Shown: positions 45,713 through 55,272 of the stretch, in pieces
How positions within the stretch are numbered: the first letter of the stretch is position 1
How the letters are laid out: each line of letters opens with the position of its first letter
NCBI RefSeq assembly: GCF_034932105.1
Contig: NZ_JAYGIG010000119.1
Location: 20,570-84,569 of the forward strand
From: Leptothoe sp034932105
Lineage (GTDB): Bacteria; Cyanobacteriota; Cyanobacteriia; Phormidesmidales; Phormidesmidaceae
Reading direction: 5' to 3'
Length of the DNA: 64,000 bases
The notes under the pieces: model-generated
Told to the model about the DNA's origin: nothing
The model's database searches: none
Seen by the model: the letters and a program-made list of their open reading frames with translations, nothing else
Translations under genes and position numbers: made by a program

Positions 45713-46180
45713 CTAGAACCGCCAGTTGATGGAGCCAGCGATTTCCGCATCCGTGTCGTTGGATTTGAGGATCAGGTTACCTTCCACATTCAGAATCAGA
45801 CGCTCACTCAGGGGCATATCCAACCCCGCTGTGAGCATGGGGTCAAAATCACTGTCCTCAAAGTTGTAGGCAAAGCCACCGCCGCCGAAGAATAGGAGCT
45901 GTTCATCGAGGATGACGTCGTAGGAAATGGGTAAGCGCCCTTCAAAGTCATCACCCACATAAATGGCTGGCCTGACGGATACCGTATTCTGATCCAGCTT
46001 AAAAATTTCGAACTTAGAGTCAATCACCACTGCGAAGGAGTCGTTCAGCCCTGAGCGCGCCCCCAGGCCAACATAGTTACCAATTTCGTTGTCTCCAGGC
46101 TGGGCGAGGGCTGGGGTAGCGATGGCCAGTAAGCCTACAACGGTTGCCGACAGAGACTTAGTTAACGTAGAGAAATTCAT
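45713..46180 (-). CDS. Small secreted beta-barrel-like outer membrane protein
   Basis: 155 aa with a clear signal peptide (residues 1-26, cleavage ALA-Q), then regular alternating strands ending in aromatic Phe (AGSINWRF), an outer-membrane insertion-type C-terminus. Paralogous in layout to the protein at 25768-26307. A MITE has inserted 13 bp beyond its stop. The 295-bp region upstream is shared with the divergent gene at 46476 and holds only promoter-like AT-rich sequence. Confidence 0.7.
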   Translation of the reverse strand: MNFSTLTKSLSATVVGLLAIATPALAQPGDNEIGNYVGLGARSGLNDSFAVVIDSKFEIFKLDQNTVSVRPAIYVGDDFEGRLPISYDVILDEQLLFFGGGGFAYNFEDSDFDPMLTAGLDMPLSERLILNVEGNLILKSNDTDAEIAGSINWRF

Positions 46181-46475
46181 AGCACCAATTTAATAAAGTT
46201 ATCCATAGACTCAAAACTCTACCAAGGTAGAAATTTGAGCTAAAGCACACTTTACATTGCTGCCTGGTCAGATCTGGGATGACTGCTAGGTATATAAAGT
46301 TGCCTTAATAAAAGGCGTACTCAAATATTTTTTGCGATAAGTACCGATCCTAAAAAGAACTTGCTTAAATGGTGGAAAACAATCTTGCTGTACCGGGCAT
46401 GATCAAATCACCCTAGGGCGTAGGGGTTTGTCCTTTTGTCTTTTAATAAAGCTGTTTTACCGACGGGAACGCATC

Positions 46476-46751
46476 ATGACTGTTGAAACCTTAAACGAAA
46501 TGATGACCTACGTCATCGAAGGCTGGGTGCTTTTGAGTACGGCCTATCTCGGGGTGGGCTTTACCGCGTCTTTTTTGAGTCGGGTAAAACAGGGGCTAAA
46601 GGTAAGGGCAGAAGACATGGCCAAGGCCAGCGTGGCTGAAGAGGTGACCAATGCTGAGCGGGTGGCGGAAGTGACCGCTGTGGCGGAGAAGTATGGGAAA
46701 AGTACGGATAAGCAGTCGGTCAAAAGTAGTGTGGCGGTGCCGGGACAGTAA
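46476..46751 (+). CDS. Small membrane protein of unknown function
   Basis: 91 aa with one transmembrane helix (about 10-33; VIEGWVLLSTAYLGVGFTAS) and a charged, Ala/Glu/Val-rich cytoplasmic tail. The start at 46476 is set by ATG after GACGGGAACGCATC; the upstream part of the frame (from 46428) looks non-coding. I do not recognise the family. Confidence 0.65.
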   Translation: MTVETLNEMMTYVIEGWVLLSTAYLGVGFTASFLSRVKQGLKVRAEDMAKASVAEEVTNAERVAEVTAVAEKYGKSTDKQSVKSSVAVPGQ

Positions 46752-46805
46752 ATGATCTAGAAATGCTCTAGATCATTTACCGCTCGGGATGACCACCCCG
46801 AGCGG
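46750..46805. terminator. Double hairpin between convergent genes
   Basis: AAATGATCTAGA/TCTAGATCATTT (12-bp stem, 5-nt loop, overlapping the stop codon of the small membrane protein gene) followed by CCGCTCGGG/CCCGAGCGG (9-bp stem). It lies between that gene and convergent pgm. There are no long T-tracts. Confidence 0.65.
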
Positions 46806-46833
46806 CAATAGGTTTTAGTTTAGTGGCCGAGGT

Positions 46834-48468
46834 TTAGGTAATCACCGTGGGCTGTTCGAACCCGGTTAACTCCTTAATTTTCGCCACTTGATCAGCCAGT
46901 TGAATCAAGGGAGCCAAGGCTTCCTGGGTGTCGATGTCGTGTTTGGTGGCATCGGGCTCGTAACTTTCTACATAGAGCCGCAGGGTGGCTCCTTGAGTGC
47001 CAGTGCCCGATAGGCGGAACACAATGCGGGAGCCGTCGGTGAAGCCGATGCGGATGCCCTGATTTTTGCTGACGCTATTGTCGATAGGATCGGTGTAGCT
47101 AAAGTCGTCGGCATAGGCGACGGTGTAGCTGCCTAGGGGTTGACCCTGGAGGCTGGGTAGCTGCGATCGCACCCCCGCCATCAGGTCATTCGCCACCGCT
47201 GAATCCACCCCCTCAAAGTCATGGCGGCTGTAGTAGTTACGCCCGTAGGTGGCCCAGTGATCCTTAACGATAGTCTCCACCGACTCACCCTTAACCGCCA
47301 GGATGTTGAGCCAAAATAGCACCGCCCACAGGCCATCCTTTTCACGGACGTGGTTGGAGCCGGTGCCAAAGCTTTCTTCTCCGCAGAGGGTGGCTTTGTC
47401 TGCATCCAGTAGGTTGCCAAAGAATTTCCAACCGGTGGGGGTTTCGTAGCAGTCAATGCCCAGCTTTTCGGCGACGCGGTCCACAGCTTGGCTGGTGGGC
47501 ATGGAACGGGCCACACCGGTGATGCCGCTACGGTAGCCGGGGACTAAGGTGGCGTTGGCGGCTAGTACCGCCAGACTGTCACTGGGGGTGACGAAAAAGT
47601 TATTGCCGAGGATCATGTTGCGATCGCCATCGCCGTCGGAGGCCGCCCCAAAGCTGGGAGCATTGGCGGCAAACATAACTTTGACTAAGTCATGGGCATA
47701 GACCAAGTTGGGGTCGGGGTGCCCACCGCCAAAGTCTTCTAGGGGTTCACCGTTTTGTACGGTGCCCTGGGCTGCCCCCAGCAGTCCTTCAAAAATCGCC
47801 TTGGCATAGGGACCGGTGACCGCATGGAGGGAGTCCATGCACATGGTGAACTTACCGGAGGTGAGCAGCTGACGGATTTGCTCAAAGTCAAATAGGGTTT
47901 CCATCAGGGCGGCATAGTCATTGACCGCATCTAGCACCTCAACGGTCATATTACCGAGGGAGGTGGGGCCGATGCGATCCAGGTTGACGTCTTCGACGTC
48001 TAAAATTTGATACTGATCAATTACTTTGCTGCGATCAAAAATGGCGTCGGTTACCTTTTCTGGAGCGGGACCACCATTTTCCGTATTGTACTTAATGCCA
48101 AAGTCGCCGTCGGGGCCACCAGGGTTGTGGCTGGCGGATAGAACGATGCCACCAAAGGCTCCATATTTGCGGATGACGCAGGAAACCGCTGGGGTGGAAA
48201 AAATGCCCGCCTGGCCCACTAGGGCTTTACCGAAGCCATTGGCGGCGGCCATTTTTAGAATGATCTGGATCGCTTGGCGATTGTAAAAGCGACCGTCCCC
48301 ACCGACCACCAGGGTCTGACCCTGATATCCGTCTAGGCTATCAAAAATAGACTGGACAAAGTTTTCTAAATAGTGGGGTTGCTGAAAGACAGTCACCTGT
48401 TTGCGTAATCCGGATGTGCCCGGTTTTTGATCTGAAAAAGGTGTTGTCGAAACCGTTTGGATGGCCAT
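46834..48468 (-). CDS. pgm: Phosphoglucomutase (alpha-D-glucose phosphate-specific)
   Basis: 544-aa enzyme interconverting glucose 1- and 6-phosphate, linking glycogen with sugar phosphate metabolism. The active-site phosphoserine loop is LSASHNPGGPDGD (about 108-120), the metal loop SDGDGDRN (about 280) and the sugar-binding CGEESFGTGS (about 358). The C-terminal phosphate loop FRLSGTGTQGA is intact. AAGGAG lies five bases before the ATG. Confidence 0.97.
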   Translation of the reverse strand: MAIQTVSTTPFSDQKPGTSGLRKQVTVFQQPHYLENFVQSIFDSLDGYQGQTLVVGGDGRFYNRQAIQIILKMAAANGFGKALVGQAGIFSTPAVSCVIRKYGAFGGIVLSASHNPGGPDGDFGIKYNTENGGPAPEKVTDAIFDRSKVIDQYQILDVEDVNLDRIGPTSLGNMTVEVLDAVNDYAALMETLFDFEQIRQLLTSGKFTMCMDSLHAVTGPYAKAIFEGLLGAAQGTVQNGEPLEDFGGGHPDPNLVYAHDLVKVMFAANAPSFGAASDGDGDRNMILGNNFFVTPSDSLAVLAANATLVPGYRSGITGVARSMPTSQAVDRVAEKLGIDCYETPTGWKFFGNLLDADKATLCGEESFGTGSNHVREKDGLWAVLFWLNILAVKGESVETIVKDHWATYGRNYYSRHDFEGVDSAVANDLMAGVRSQLPSLQGQPLGSYTVAYADDFSYTDPIDNSVSKNQGIRIGFTDGSRIVFRLSGTGTQGATLRLYVESYEPDATKHDIDTQEALAPLIQLADQVAKIKELTGFEQPTVIT

Positions 48469-48588
48469 GGTACTCCTTGCGCCGGTGAGTCGATTTGTCC
48501 TTTATAAAGATTAACAGGACAACTGCAGCTGTCATTGGGTAGACGGCACTGGACTAGCTGCGTTCCAGGGATTTTGGGCGATTTCAGC

Positions 48589-49092
48589 CTAGGCCCACTG
48601 GCGTTTGAGCTGGCGGAGAAAGGTGAGCCAATGTTGGGCTGGCTGGCCATAAAAGGTGAAGACATCCCCAAAAGCCAGGTTGGCATTGCGGTGGTGCAGT
48701 CGATGACGCTCTGGGGTAGTGATGCAACACCAGCGGCAGAGAATTTTCAGTCCCTTGGGGGTACGGTAGCCGGGGGCAAACTGATGCCGCCAAATGACGT
48801 GGAGTTCGGCTAGCAGCAAACCGATGACCGTACCCAGAGGAGATAGCAGCCACAGCAGCGGTACCCAGATCAAGTAAGGCAGTGCGCCTAAAAAGCCGGG
48901 TAGTAGAGCCTGGGGGCAGTGCTTGCGCCAAGCGTAGCTGACAAAGCTGCGGTTGGGACTGTGGTGGACAATGCTGTGGTAGCGGCCGAATACGTGCTCG
49001 GGCACATGGTAGACGAATGTGGCGATGAAGTCCCCCAGCAGCAGTAACAACAGGGCTATGCCTAGGGTGTTGAGTATATGTAGTAGTTCCAT
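48589..49092 (-). CDS. Fatty acid hydroxylase / sterol desaturase superfamily protein
   Basis: 167-aa integral membrane protein with three to four hydrophobic segments and the His clusters of the di-iron family: HVPEHVFGRYHSIVHH (about 29-44), HVIWRHQF (about 98) and ERHRLHHRN (about 130). The spacing supports an active di-iron site. It is short for the family; the substrate is unknown, and lipid or carotenoid hydroxylation is possible. Confidence 0.8.
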   Translation of the reverse strand: MELLHILNTLGIALLLLLLGDFIATFVYHVPEHVFGRYHSIVHHSPNRSFVSYAWRKHCPQALLPGFLGALPYLIWVPLLWLLSPLGTVIGLLLAELHVIWRHQFAPGYRTPKGLKILCRWCCITTPERHRLHHRNANLAFGDVFTFYGQPAQHWLTFLRQLKRQWA

Positions 49093-49232
49093 GGCTGATT
49101 GCCTGACACCTCTCCGGCAACCTAGCAGTCTAAATTTAAGGGGAATTTAATGTTTGGTTGAGGAATGATTTAAATCTGGGGCAATCTGGGGTAATCCGCC
49201 CAGTAGAACCATTTGCACCGGTGGCCGTGCCT

Positions 49233-49418
49233 TTATCGGGTCGATTGCAGACTGCTGAAGAGTGCGATCGCAAAGCAGCTTAACAATAGGAGCCAAATAA
49301 TAATCCCTGGCAAAAACGCCAGTAGCCCTATGCCGCGTAGAATCCAGACAATGGCAGTCATGGCCATGGTGGCCAGCAAAAGTTGGGTAATTGGACGCAA
49401 ACGAAAACGATTAGCCAT
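49233..49418 (-). CDS. Small two-helix membrane protein
   Basis: 61 aa that are almost entirely two transmembrane helices (ITQLLLATMAMTAIVWIL and LLAFLPGIIIWLLLLSCFAI), with Arg at both ends. Composition and the ATG suggest a real gene, but its function is unknown. Confidence 0.6.
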   Translation of the reverse strand: MANRFRLRPITQLLLATMAMTAIVWILRGIGLLAFLPGIIIWLLLLSCFAIALFSSLQSTR

Positions 49419-49630
49419 TGATTAAGCCCGGTATATATGCCTAGGGAGCTACAAGGTTCACTAAGGTTTTACTCAATAGTGTCTCTGCTTGACACTAGTC
49501 TTACGCTGGCTGGTTAATAATGGCAACGAATCCGTAGAAATCGGCACACTGAATGCTGATTCATGGTTCCAATCGGTGTAGATTATCCAGTGCCTAAATA
49601 AATATCTTTAGAGTTTTCCTTATATTTCCT

Positions 49631-50170
49631 ATGGTTTCGATCACACAACAGGCCGCATTGCTGCGCGGCGATGTCCTAATAGCCACTGACCATCACGCTG
49701 GTAAAGGAGCCGCTGTAACTGCTCAAATGTATGTGCCTTTGGTGCGATCGCAACTTTGGGAGCAGCTGACCGACTACAGTCGCTGGGTGCATTATTTCCC
49801 CGACATTACCCAAAGCCGTGAGCTAGAAGCCTCCGTCAAGCATCAAGTCAAGCAGCAGTCCAAGCGTATTACCCGTAGGCTCTATCAAGCAGCCCGCAAA
49901 GCTTTTATCCTTTTCACCGCCCAGGTAGAAATTTATCTGAACGTCGTAGAGCACCTGCACCAGAGCATTCAGTTTCGGTTAGAGCGCGGTACCTTTGCCG
50001 ACTTTGCCGCTGACCTGGTCCTCGAAGATTTTGGTGAAGGTACCCTGCTTACCTACTCCGTCAAGGCCACACCCATGATTCCAGCCCCTAAGTTTTTGCT
50101 GGAGCAAGCCATGAAGATTGACCTACCTGGCAACATGAAAACCATGCGTCGGGTCCTGTGCCAGTCGTAA
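49631..50170 (+). CDS. SRPBCC family (cyclase/dehydrase-like) protein
   Basis: 179-aa soluble protein. VPLVRSQLWEQLTDYSRWVHYFPDI (split at residues 40-65) matches the START-like cyclase/dehydrase pattern, and the C-terminal helix follows TLLTYSVKATPMIPAPKFLL. The ligand is not known. The 212-bp gap before it shows only promoter-like sequence. Confidence 0.8.
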   Translation: MVSITQQAALLRGDVLIATDHHAGKGAAVTAQMYVPLVRSQLWEQLTDYSRWVHYFPDITQSRELEASVKHQVKQQSKRITRRLYQAARKAFILFTAQVEIYLNVVEHLHQSIQFRLERGTFADFAADLVLEDFGEGTLLTYSVKATPMIPAPKFLLEQAMKIDLPGNMKTMRRVLCQS

Positions 50171-50177
50171 AAAAGGT

Positions 50178-50363
50178 TTAGTGTCTTTCCACAAATAGTC
50201 TGCCAGCAGCTAAGGCGGCGCTGCTGGTGGTGTATAGGTGGCCATCGCTCAGCACTTCTAGCTCGCGGTTAATTACCCAGCAGCGGTAGCCATTATCCTG
50301 CTGGGTAATTTCAATAATCCATCCTACCAGGGCAGAGACTTGAACTACATGGGTTACATCCAT
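50178..50363 (-). CDS. Small conserved-looking protein of unknown function
   Basis: 61 aa, compact and beta-rich (VGWIIEITQQDNGYRCWVIN) with a C-terminal helix SSAALAAGRLFVER. No membrane segment. The clean composition and location, convergent with the SRPBCC gene and 8 bp from its stop, favour a real gene. Not recognised. Confidence 0.55.
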   Translation of the reverse strand: MDVTHVVQVSALVGWIIEITQQDNGYRCWVINRELEVLSDGHLYTTSSAALAAGRLFVERH

Positions 50364-50509
50364 GGGGGATGTGCCTCACTTACTTATCTATACCTAGGTT
50401 AGCAAACCCTTCCCTTGCCCCAACATTGGCATTGCCAGGCCGATCTATAGATCTATAGAGTTTTGAGTTAGAGTTTTGAGGCTATAACAGGCCGTCAAAC
50501 CTCTTTCCC

Positions 50510-51178
50510 ATGTCTACCCAAATTCTCAACCTCACCGAAAATCTCTATCGTTATCTGCTTTCCGTTGGTGTGCGCGATAGTGAGCTGTTGCAACAACTGC
50601 GAGAAGAAAATGCTCAGCATCCCAGATCTGTAATGCAGATCGCCCCAGAGCAGGGGCAGTTTATGGGGTTGCTAGTGCAGCTATTGGGGGTGAAAAAAGC
50701 CCTAGAAGTCGGGGTGTTCACCGGCTACAGTTCGCTGATTGTGGCCATGGCCTTGCCCGAGGATGGGCAGCTGATTGCCTGTGACATTAGCCATGAATAC
50801 ACCACCATGGCCCGTAAGTATTGGCAAAAGGCGGGGGTGGCCCACAAGGTAGACCTGCGCATTGCCCCTGCGTTAGAGACGCTGGATCAGTTGATTGCCG
50901 AAGGGCATAGCAACAGTTTTGACTTTGCATTTATTGACGCGGACAAAAGTAACTATGACAATTATTACGAGCGAGCGTTGCAGCTAGTGCGGGTGGGTGG
51001 ATTAATTGTGGTGGACAATGTCCTGTGGTCGGGGCAAGTGGCTGAGCCGATGGAGCGACAAGATAATCGCACGCAGCACATCCATGCCCTGAATGAGAAA
51101 ATTCATGGGGATGAGAGGGTGGCGATGAGCCTGGTGCCGATGGCCGATGGGCTGATGCTGGCTATGAAGCGTGCCTAA
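50510..51178 (+). CDS. Class I SAM-dependent O-methyltransferase (caffeoyl-CoA type)
   Basis: 222-aa soluble enzyme of methyltransferase family 3. The SAM site is ALEVGVFTGYSSLIVA (about 64-79), metal and substrate residues are in FIDADKSNYDNYYE (about 146-159) and VDNVLWSGQV (about 172). Cation-dependent catechol O-methylation is typical; the in vivo substrate is unknown. Confidence 0.9.
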   Translation: MSTQILNLTENLYRYLLSVGVRDSELLQQLREENAQHPRSVMQIAPEQGQFMGLLVQLLGVKKALEVGVFTGYSSLIVAMALPEDGQLIACDISHEYTTMARKYWQKAGVAHKVDLRIAPALETLDQLIAEGHSNSFDFAFIDADKSNYDNYYERALQLVRVGGLIVVDNVLWSGQVAEPMERQDNRTQHIHALNEKIHGDERVAMSLVPMADGLMLAMKRA

Positions 51179-51231
51179 ATTTAGGCAAATAAGCCTTAAA
51201 ACTTTCCCTCGCCCAGAAGTCCAGACTTGAT

Positions 51232-52782
51232 CTACCCGCGAATTACAGTTATTCGGCGTCCATGGACTGTGGTTCCCATTTCTGTCGTGGTCCGATCAGC
51301 CAGGGGTGGTAATCCTTGCTGTTGGTCAAAAATGACTAGCCAACCTGTATCTATGCCCAGCCCTGCCAGGTACTTATCCAACTGGGTTAATCCAGCGGTG
51401 ATTGGGTCGGGGCGACCTTGTCGCCACACCTTGAGTTCAATGCCCAGAGTGACCGCACCATAGCGTAAACAGAGATCCATGCGGTCTGTACCAATGGCAT
51501 ATTCTCTCTCCAGAGTTCCCTCGCCATTAACCACTCGATGCAGAAAGGCCATCATGACCAAGTGGGGCGCAATTTCATGGTAAGCAGCACTTTTAAGCAA
51601 GGGTTCACCATGTTGTTGCCAAAATGAGAGAAATGCGGCAAGGAGGGTTTCTAGGACTAATTCACCGTTGTCATTTAGCCAGGATGGCGCAATCATAGGC
51701 AATGAAGCCTGGGGTACCTTGGCCAATACCCGTGGCAACACCTCTCGATAGATCGGATTGGCCATGACTAATCCGCCGCCATTGGCTAAGCGACACAGAC
51801 CCAAATCCAACACATATTGCAAATCTTCATTGGGGACCGTAGGCAGAGATTGTCCTGCCAAGATGGGTTCGATAATCGCTCTCACCCGATCTTCCCGTAG
51901 GCGCTCGGCTAGACTATCTAGATGAGTGTCTTGTCGTTGGATTAAGATTTCTTTAGCCTGCTGAATATGTCCAGGGAGAATCACTGTTTTGCCATCTGGT
52001 ACCAACACTTCTACCACCTGACGTACCAACGCATTGACTAGCCAAGGTTGGCCTTGGGTGAGGTCAAAGGCTAGATCTATGGCTTCTGCCGTAAATACCT
52101 GACCTGTTTCAGCCGTGTGTTGACCATAAAGCTGCGCTACCTCATCTGGATTAAAATCTCGCAGGGTCAACGATTCTACTTTGATATTAAAGGGACTAGC
52201 GGTTTTTAAATGGGAGCTACCCCCTGAGGCCACCTTGTAATCGCGCACATCTCTGAGGCCGATCAAAGCTAGGGCATGGGGAAAGTGACTAGGGCGTCGA
52301 GGATAGCCATCCCGTAGCTGCCGTAGCACCGTCATCAGAGCGTCATTCGTTAAGGCATCGATTTCATCAATAAAGATGACGAGAGGACGGGGGCAAACCT
52401 TGGACCATGCCTGTAGAGCTGCTCCAATCCGATGGCCAGCACCAGCGGCAGGCCAGGGGGGAGGTTGCAATTCATCCGGTAGATAAAACTCAGCTGCGCT
52501 TCTCCAGGCGTCTAACATCGCGATTTCTGCTTTGCCTGGGTCGTGACTAAACGGCTGACCCACTTCGGCAGAAACCATGATGGCGGCATAGTCACCGCTA
52601 GCCGTTAATTCCTGGGCTAGGGCTAGCATAGCCGTGGTTTTGCCCGTTTGTCGGGGGGCATGGATCACGAAGTAGCTTTCTTGCGCAATCCAACGAGCCA
52701 GTGAGGGGAGTCGCACTGTGGCTGGCAGCATATAGTGCTTATCCGGGTGGCATGGACCAGCCGTGTTAAACCATTTGGGCAT
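51232..52782 (-). CDS. AAA ATPase with C-terminal PD-(D/E)XK nuclease-like domain
   Basis: 516 aa. The ATPase has Walker A APRQTGKTTAM (about 41-51) and Walker B LVIFIDEIDALT (about 135-146), then a winged-helix region. The C-terminus shows a PD-(D/E)XK nuclease pattern, TDRMDLCLRYG and GIELKVWR. Such proteins are abundant in cyanobacteria and of unclear function, possibly defence or mobile-element related. The start at 52782 (MPKWFNTAGPCHPDKHYMLP) is typical for the family. The longer frame to 52962 overlaps the N-formylglutamate amidohydrolase gene and is rejected. Confidence 0.85.
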   Translation of the reverse strand: MPKWFNTAGPCHPDKHYMLPATVRLPSLARWIAQESYFVIHAPRQTGKTTAMLALAQELTASGDYAAIMVSAEVGQPFSHDPGKAEIAMLDAWRSAAEFYLPDELQPPPWPAAGAGHRIGAALQAWSKVCPRPLVIFIDEIDALTNDALMTVLRQLRDGYPRRPSHFPHALALIGLRDVRDYKVASGGSSHLKTASPFNIKVESLTLRDFNPDEVAQLYGQHTAETGQVFTAEAIDLAFDLTQGQPWLVNALVRQVVEVLVPDGKTVILPGHIQQAKEILIQRQDTHLDSLAERLREDRVRAIIEPILAGQSLPTVPNEDLQYVLDLGLCRLANGGGLVMANPIYREVLPRVLAKVPQASLPMIAPSWLNDNGELVLETLLAAFLSFWQQHGEPLLKSAAYHEIAPHLVMMAFLHRVVNGEGTLEREYAIGTDRMDLCLRYGAVTLGIELKVWRQGRPDPITAGLTQLDKYLAGLGIDTGWLVIFDQQQGLPPLADRTTTEMGTTVHGRRITVIRG

Positions 52783-52871
52783 TACCTGGACAGGAGAATG
52801 ATACGTTGCAGTATAGCAATAGGGTTGCATGGGAGCTGCCGAGTTAGTCGAGTCCAAGGGATCTACCCAAC

Positions 52872-53669
52872 CTATGGCCCATCGGCAGCAATAGTCTTGG
52901 TAAGGTGGGTGAACACTGAATGCAGGGTTTGTTTGGCCTGGTGAAATTCTGGGATATCCCAATCTGGAACTTGTTCCTGGTCAAGCTGCTGTAGATTCAA
53001 ATAGTTGTGGTACCTCAGCTCGATCTGTAATGCTTCAACTTTCTCCATGGCCCCACAGTGCCGAGTAATGTTACCACCGTTGAACACATGGTTGCGAGCC
53101 ACCTGATACCCCTGGGAGGAGAAGGCTGATTCAACCGCTGACATCAAAAAATCAGAACAGGTTGTGCCATTGGCATTACCTAAACAAACCTGATCCTGAA
53201 TCGGTCCGGCAAAACTGTGCAGATCCAACAGATATGCCTGGCCAAACTGTTCAATGGTTTCCTGTAGAAGTTTCTCTAATGCTTGATAGTAGGGGCGGTA
53301 AACCAGCTCAATTCGGTCTTGGACCTGTTGCTGAGATGGCAACACTCGGTACAGTCGCTGGCTATAGGCCGTTTGCTGAGGCACCGCCGCCTGCCAAAAA
53401 CTGCCCATAAATGGAGGCTTGGCCGCTCGATTAAGATCCACCACATACCGGCTGTAGACAGCTTTTAAAACCGTAATGCCCAATTCAGGCAAGCCATCAT
53501 AAAGCTTATCGAGATGCCAATCTTGATGGGGAAGAAAGTGCTGATATTTTTCATTCAGCGTTCCTACAATCCCGTCTGGCATGACTAGCCCACTGTGGGG
53601 AATACTGGCCACAATGGGGCACGGAGTCGCCGTTGGATGATGAATGCGAAAGGGAGCTACCTCAAACAA
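52872..53669 (-). CDS. N-formylglutamate amidohydrolase-family protein
   Basis: 265-aa hydrolase. IVASIPHSGLVMPD (about 19-32), DWHLDKLYDGL (about 50), RYVVDLNR (about 73) and LLDLHSFAGP (about 147) are the metal and substrate regions of the family. In histidine breakdown it releases formate from N-formylglutamate; no hut genes are here, so the substrate is open. It overlaps the upstream LRR-kinase gene by 8 bp, indicating one operon. Confidence 0.88.
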   Translation of the reverse strand: MFEVAPFRIHHPTATPCPIVASIPHSGLVMPDGIVGTLNEKYQHFLPHQDWHLDKLYDGLPELGITVLKAVYSRYVVDLNRAAKPPFMGSFWQAAVPQQTAYSQRLYRVLPSQQQVQDRIELVYRPYYQALEKLLQETIEQFGQAYLLDLHSFAGPIQDQVCLGNANGTTCSDFLMSAVESAFSSQGYQVARNHVFNGGNITRHCGAMEKVEALQIELRYHNYLNLQQLDQEQVPDWDIPEFHQAKQTLHSVFTHLTKTIAADGP

Positions 53670-55029
53670 ACGTTGATACCTCGGTCAGCAATTGATTAAT
53701 TGTACTGAACAGCGGCCGTTCACTGGGGATGGGGTCCATGCAGTGCTGTTGTAACTTGCGTAAACGCCTAAATATTTTTACTTCAGTCTCTTCATTCTTA
53801 GAAACATGGCGTTCTAGTAAATCTTCTAGCAAACAGCCATAGGCCCTGACTTCCAATCTTTCTAGGGAGCGTGCAATTGCTGGATTGCTGGGGTCATAAA
53901 AAGAGGCTGCACCAAAGTCTCCTAGGATACTCTCTCCCTGATTGTTGACTAGAATATTGTGGGCGTAGAGGTCGCCATGCATAATGCCTTGGGTGTGCAG
54001 ATGGGTGACAACGGAGGCAATCCCTTGGGCAATTTTTAAAATGACTGGCAGGGTAAATGTGGTGTCGTCACCATAGGTGTCACGGGTGCAGGTATCTAGG
54101 CTGGGGGGTCTCCCCAAGTTGACATAGTCAGGGGTAATAAATGAGAAGACGAGACCGGCTTGATCTGCAATGGGTTGGGCCAATTTCCCTAAAACCTTGA
54201 CTAGATTGGGATGGTCGGCTGCTGCAATGCAAGCCTGCATTTCATCTAGGGGAACACCATCGCTGGTGATTTCTCCTTTGAAGAGTTTTACGGCCACGTC
54301 CTGAGGGTTCCTCTGCTGAAGGGCTTCAGCTGTTGTGCCAGGCTCCCACAGCCCCTTATAAATTACTCCCGATGCCCCTTGTCCGAGAACTTCGCCCAGT
54401 TGTAGTTCTGCTGGATCAATAGTGGCCAGGGATACCTGGTTGTGGGGGGCTGTCTGTGGTGGGTTTGCCGTTGTGCAGCAGGGATTTCCTGCGTAGGCCA
54501 GCCAGGTTAATCGGGGCAGTGTGAATAGCCATGGGGGAATGGTTTGGAGCTGATTTGCGGCCAGGCGAATGAGTTCTAAGTTGGTGCAGTTGGCGAGTTC
54601 CTCGGGTAATGTGTGGAGCTGATTGCCCGCCAGCATGCACTTTTGCAGTTTGGTTAGTTTGCCGATGGTTTTTGGCAGGGTGGTCAGTTGGTTGTTGGTG
54701 AGGATCAGCCATCGCAGGTTTGGGGATAGGGCTGTTTCTCCAATGGTTTTAATTTTGTTGCTTTTAAAGCTGACCATGGAAAGGTTTGGACAGGCAGCCA
54801 AGACCTCTGGAAATGTTTCAAACTGGTTATTGTTGAAAAATGCAACTTTGAGGTTTTTTAACTGGGAAAATTCGTCAGGTAGGGTGCTGAGCTGATTATT
54901 GGAGAGGTCTAAAATCTCTAATGAATCCGCTAGATCTAAAATTTCTAGGGGGAACTCGGTGAGATTTTGAGCTAATTGGAGGCGGGGTTCGCCCATGGCG
55001 TGATTGAGATCTAAGCTTAAGGGCTTCAT
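53662..55029 (-). CDS. Leucine-rich repeat protein fused to a Ser/Thr protein kinase
   Basis: 455 aa: about seven LRRs (residues 10-185; repeats of the form LEILDLSNNQLSTLP) followed by a protein kinase domain (about 200-455). The kinase has GQGASGVIYKG, VAVKLF (ATP Lys), the catalytic loop HGDLYAHNIL (HGD instead of HRD) and DFGAAS, and is probably active. No membrane segment. The start at 55029 (MKPLSLDL) is preferred over 55086. It leads an operon with the formylglutamate amidohydrolase and perhaps the AAA-nuclease. The 243 bp upstream hold only promoter-like sequence. Confidence 0.88.
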   Translation of the reverse strand: MKPLSLDLNHAMGEPRLQLAQNLTEFPLEILDLADSLEILDLSNNQLSTLPDEFSQLKNLKVAFFNNNQFETFPEVLAACPNLSMVSFKSNKIKTIGETALSPNLRWLILTNNQLTTLPKTIGKLTKLQKCMLAGNQLHTLPEELANCTNLELIRLAANQLQTIPPWLFTLPRLTWLAYAGNPCCTTANPPQTAPHNQVSLATIDPAELQLGEVLGQGASGVIYKGLWEPGTTAEALQQRNPQDVAVKLFKGEITSDGVPLDEMQACIAAADHPNLVKVLGKLAQPIADQAGLVFSFITPDYVNLGRPPSLDTCTRDTYGDDTTFTLPVILKIAQGIASVVTHLHTQGIMHGDLYAHNILVNNQGESILGDFGAASFYDPSNPAIARSLERLEVRAYGCLLEDLLERHVSKNEETEVKIFRRLRKLQQHCMDPIPSERPLFSTINQLLTEVSTFV

Positions 55030-55272
55030 ATAATAAGTAGTAATAAGTAGATTAGAGATAGGTGGTTGAGGACAAACATTACTCACTACTTATCCCTGGC
55101 CAATTTATCCGCAACTTTAACTGGATTTATAGGCTGGCTTTGTTAAACCTTGTCCACGTCCAGAACTGTAGTTTTTTCCGTGGGAAACCTCCAGGTTTTA
55201 ACTTGGATGCGGTTTGGCTAGATATTTTAGCTAGATATTTTGGCTAGATATAGTGGCAAAGCTTTACTGGTC

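Noticed and set aside
52783..52962. 60-residue N-terminal extension of the AAA-nuclease
   Set aside because: It would overlap the formylglutamate amidohydrolase gene by 91 bp, and the sequence before MPKWFNTAG does not resemble the family.
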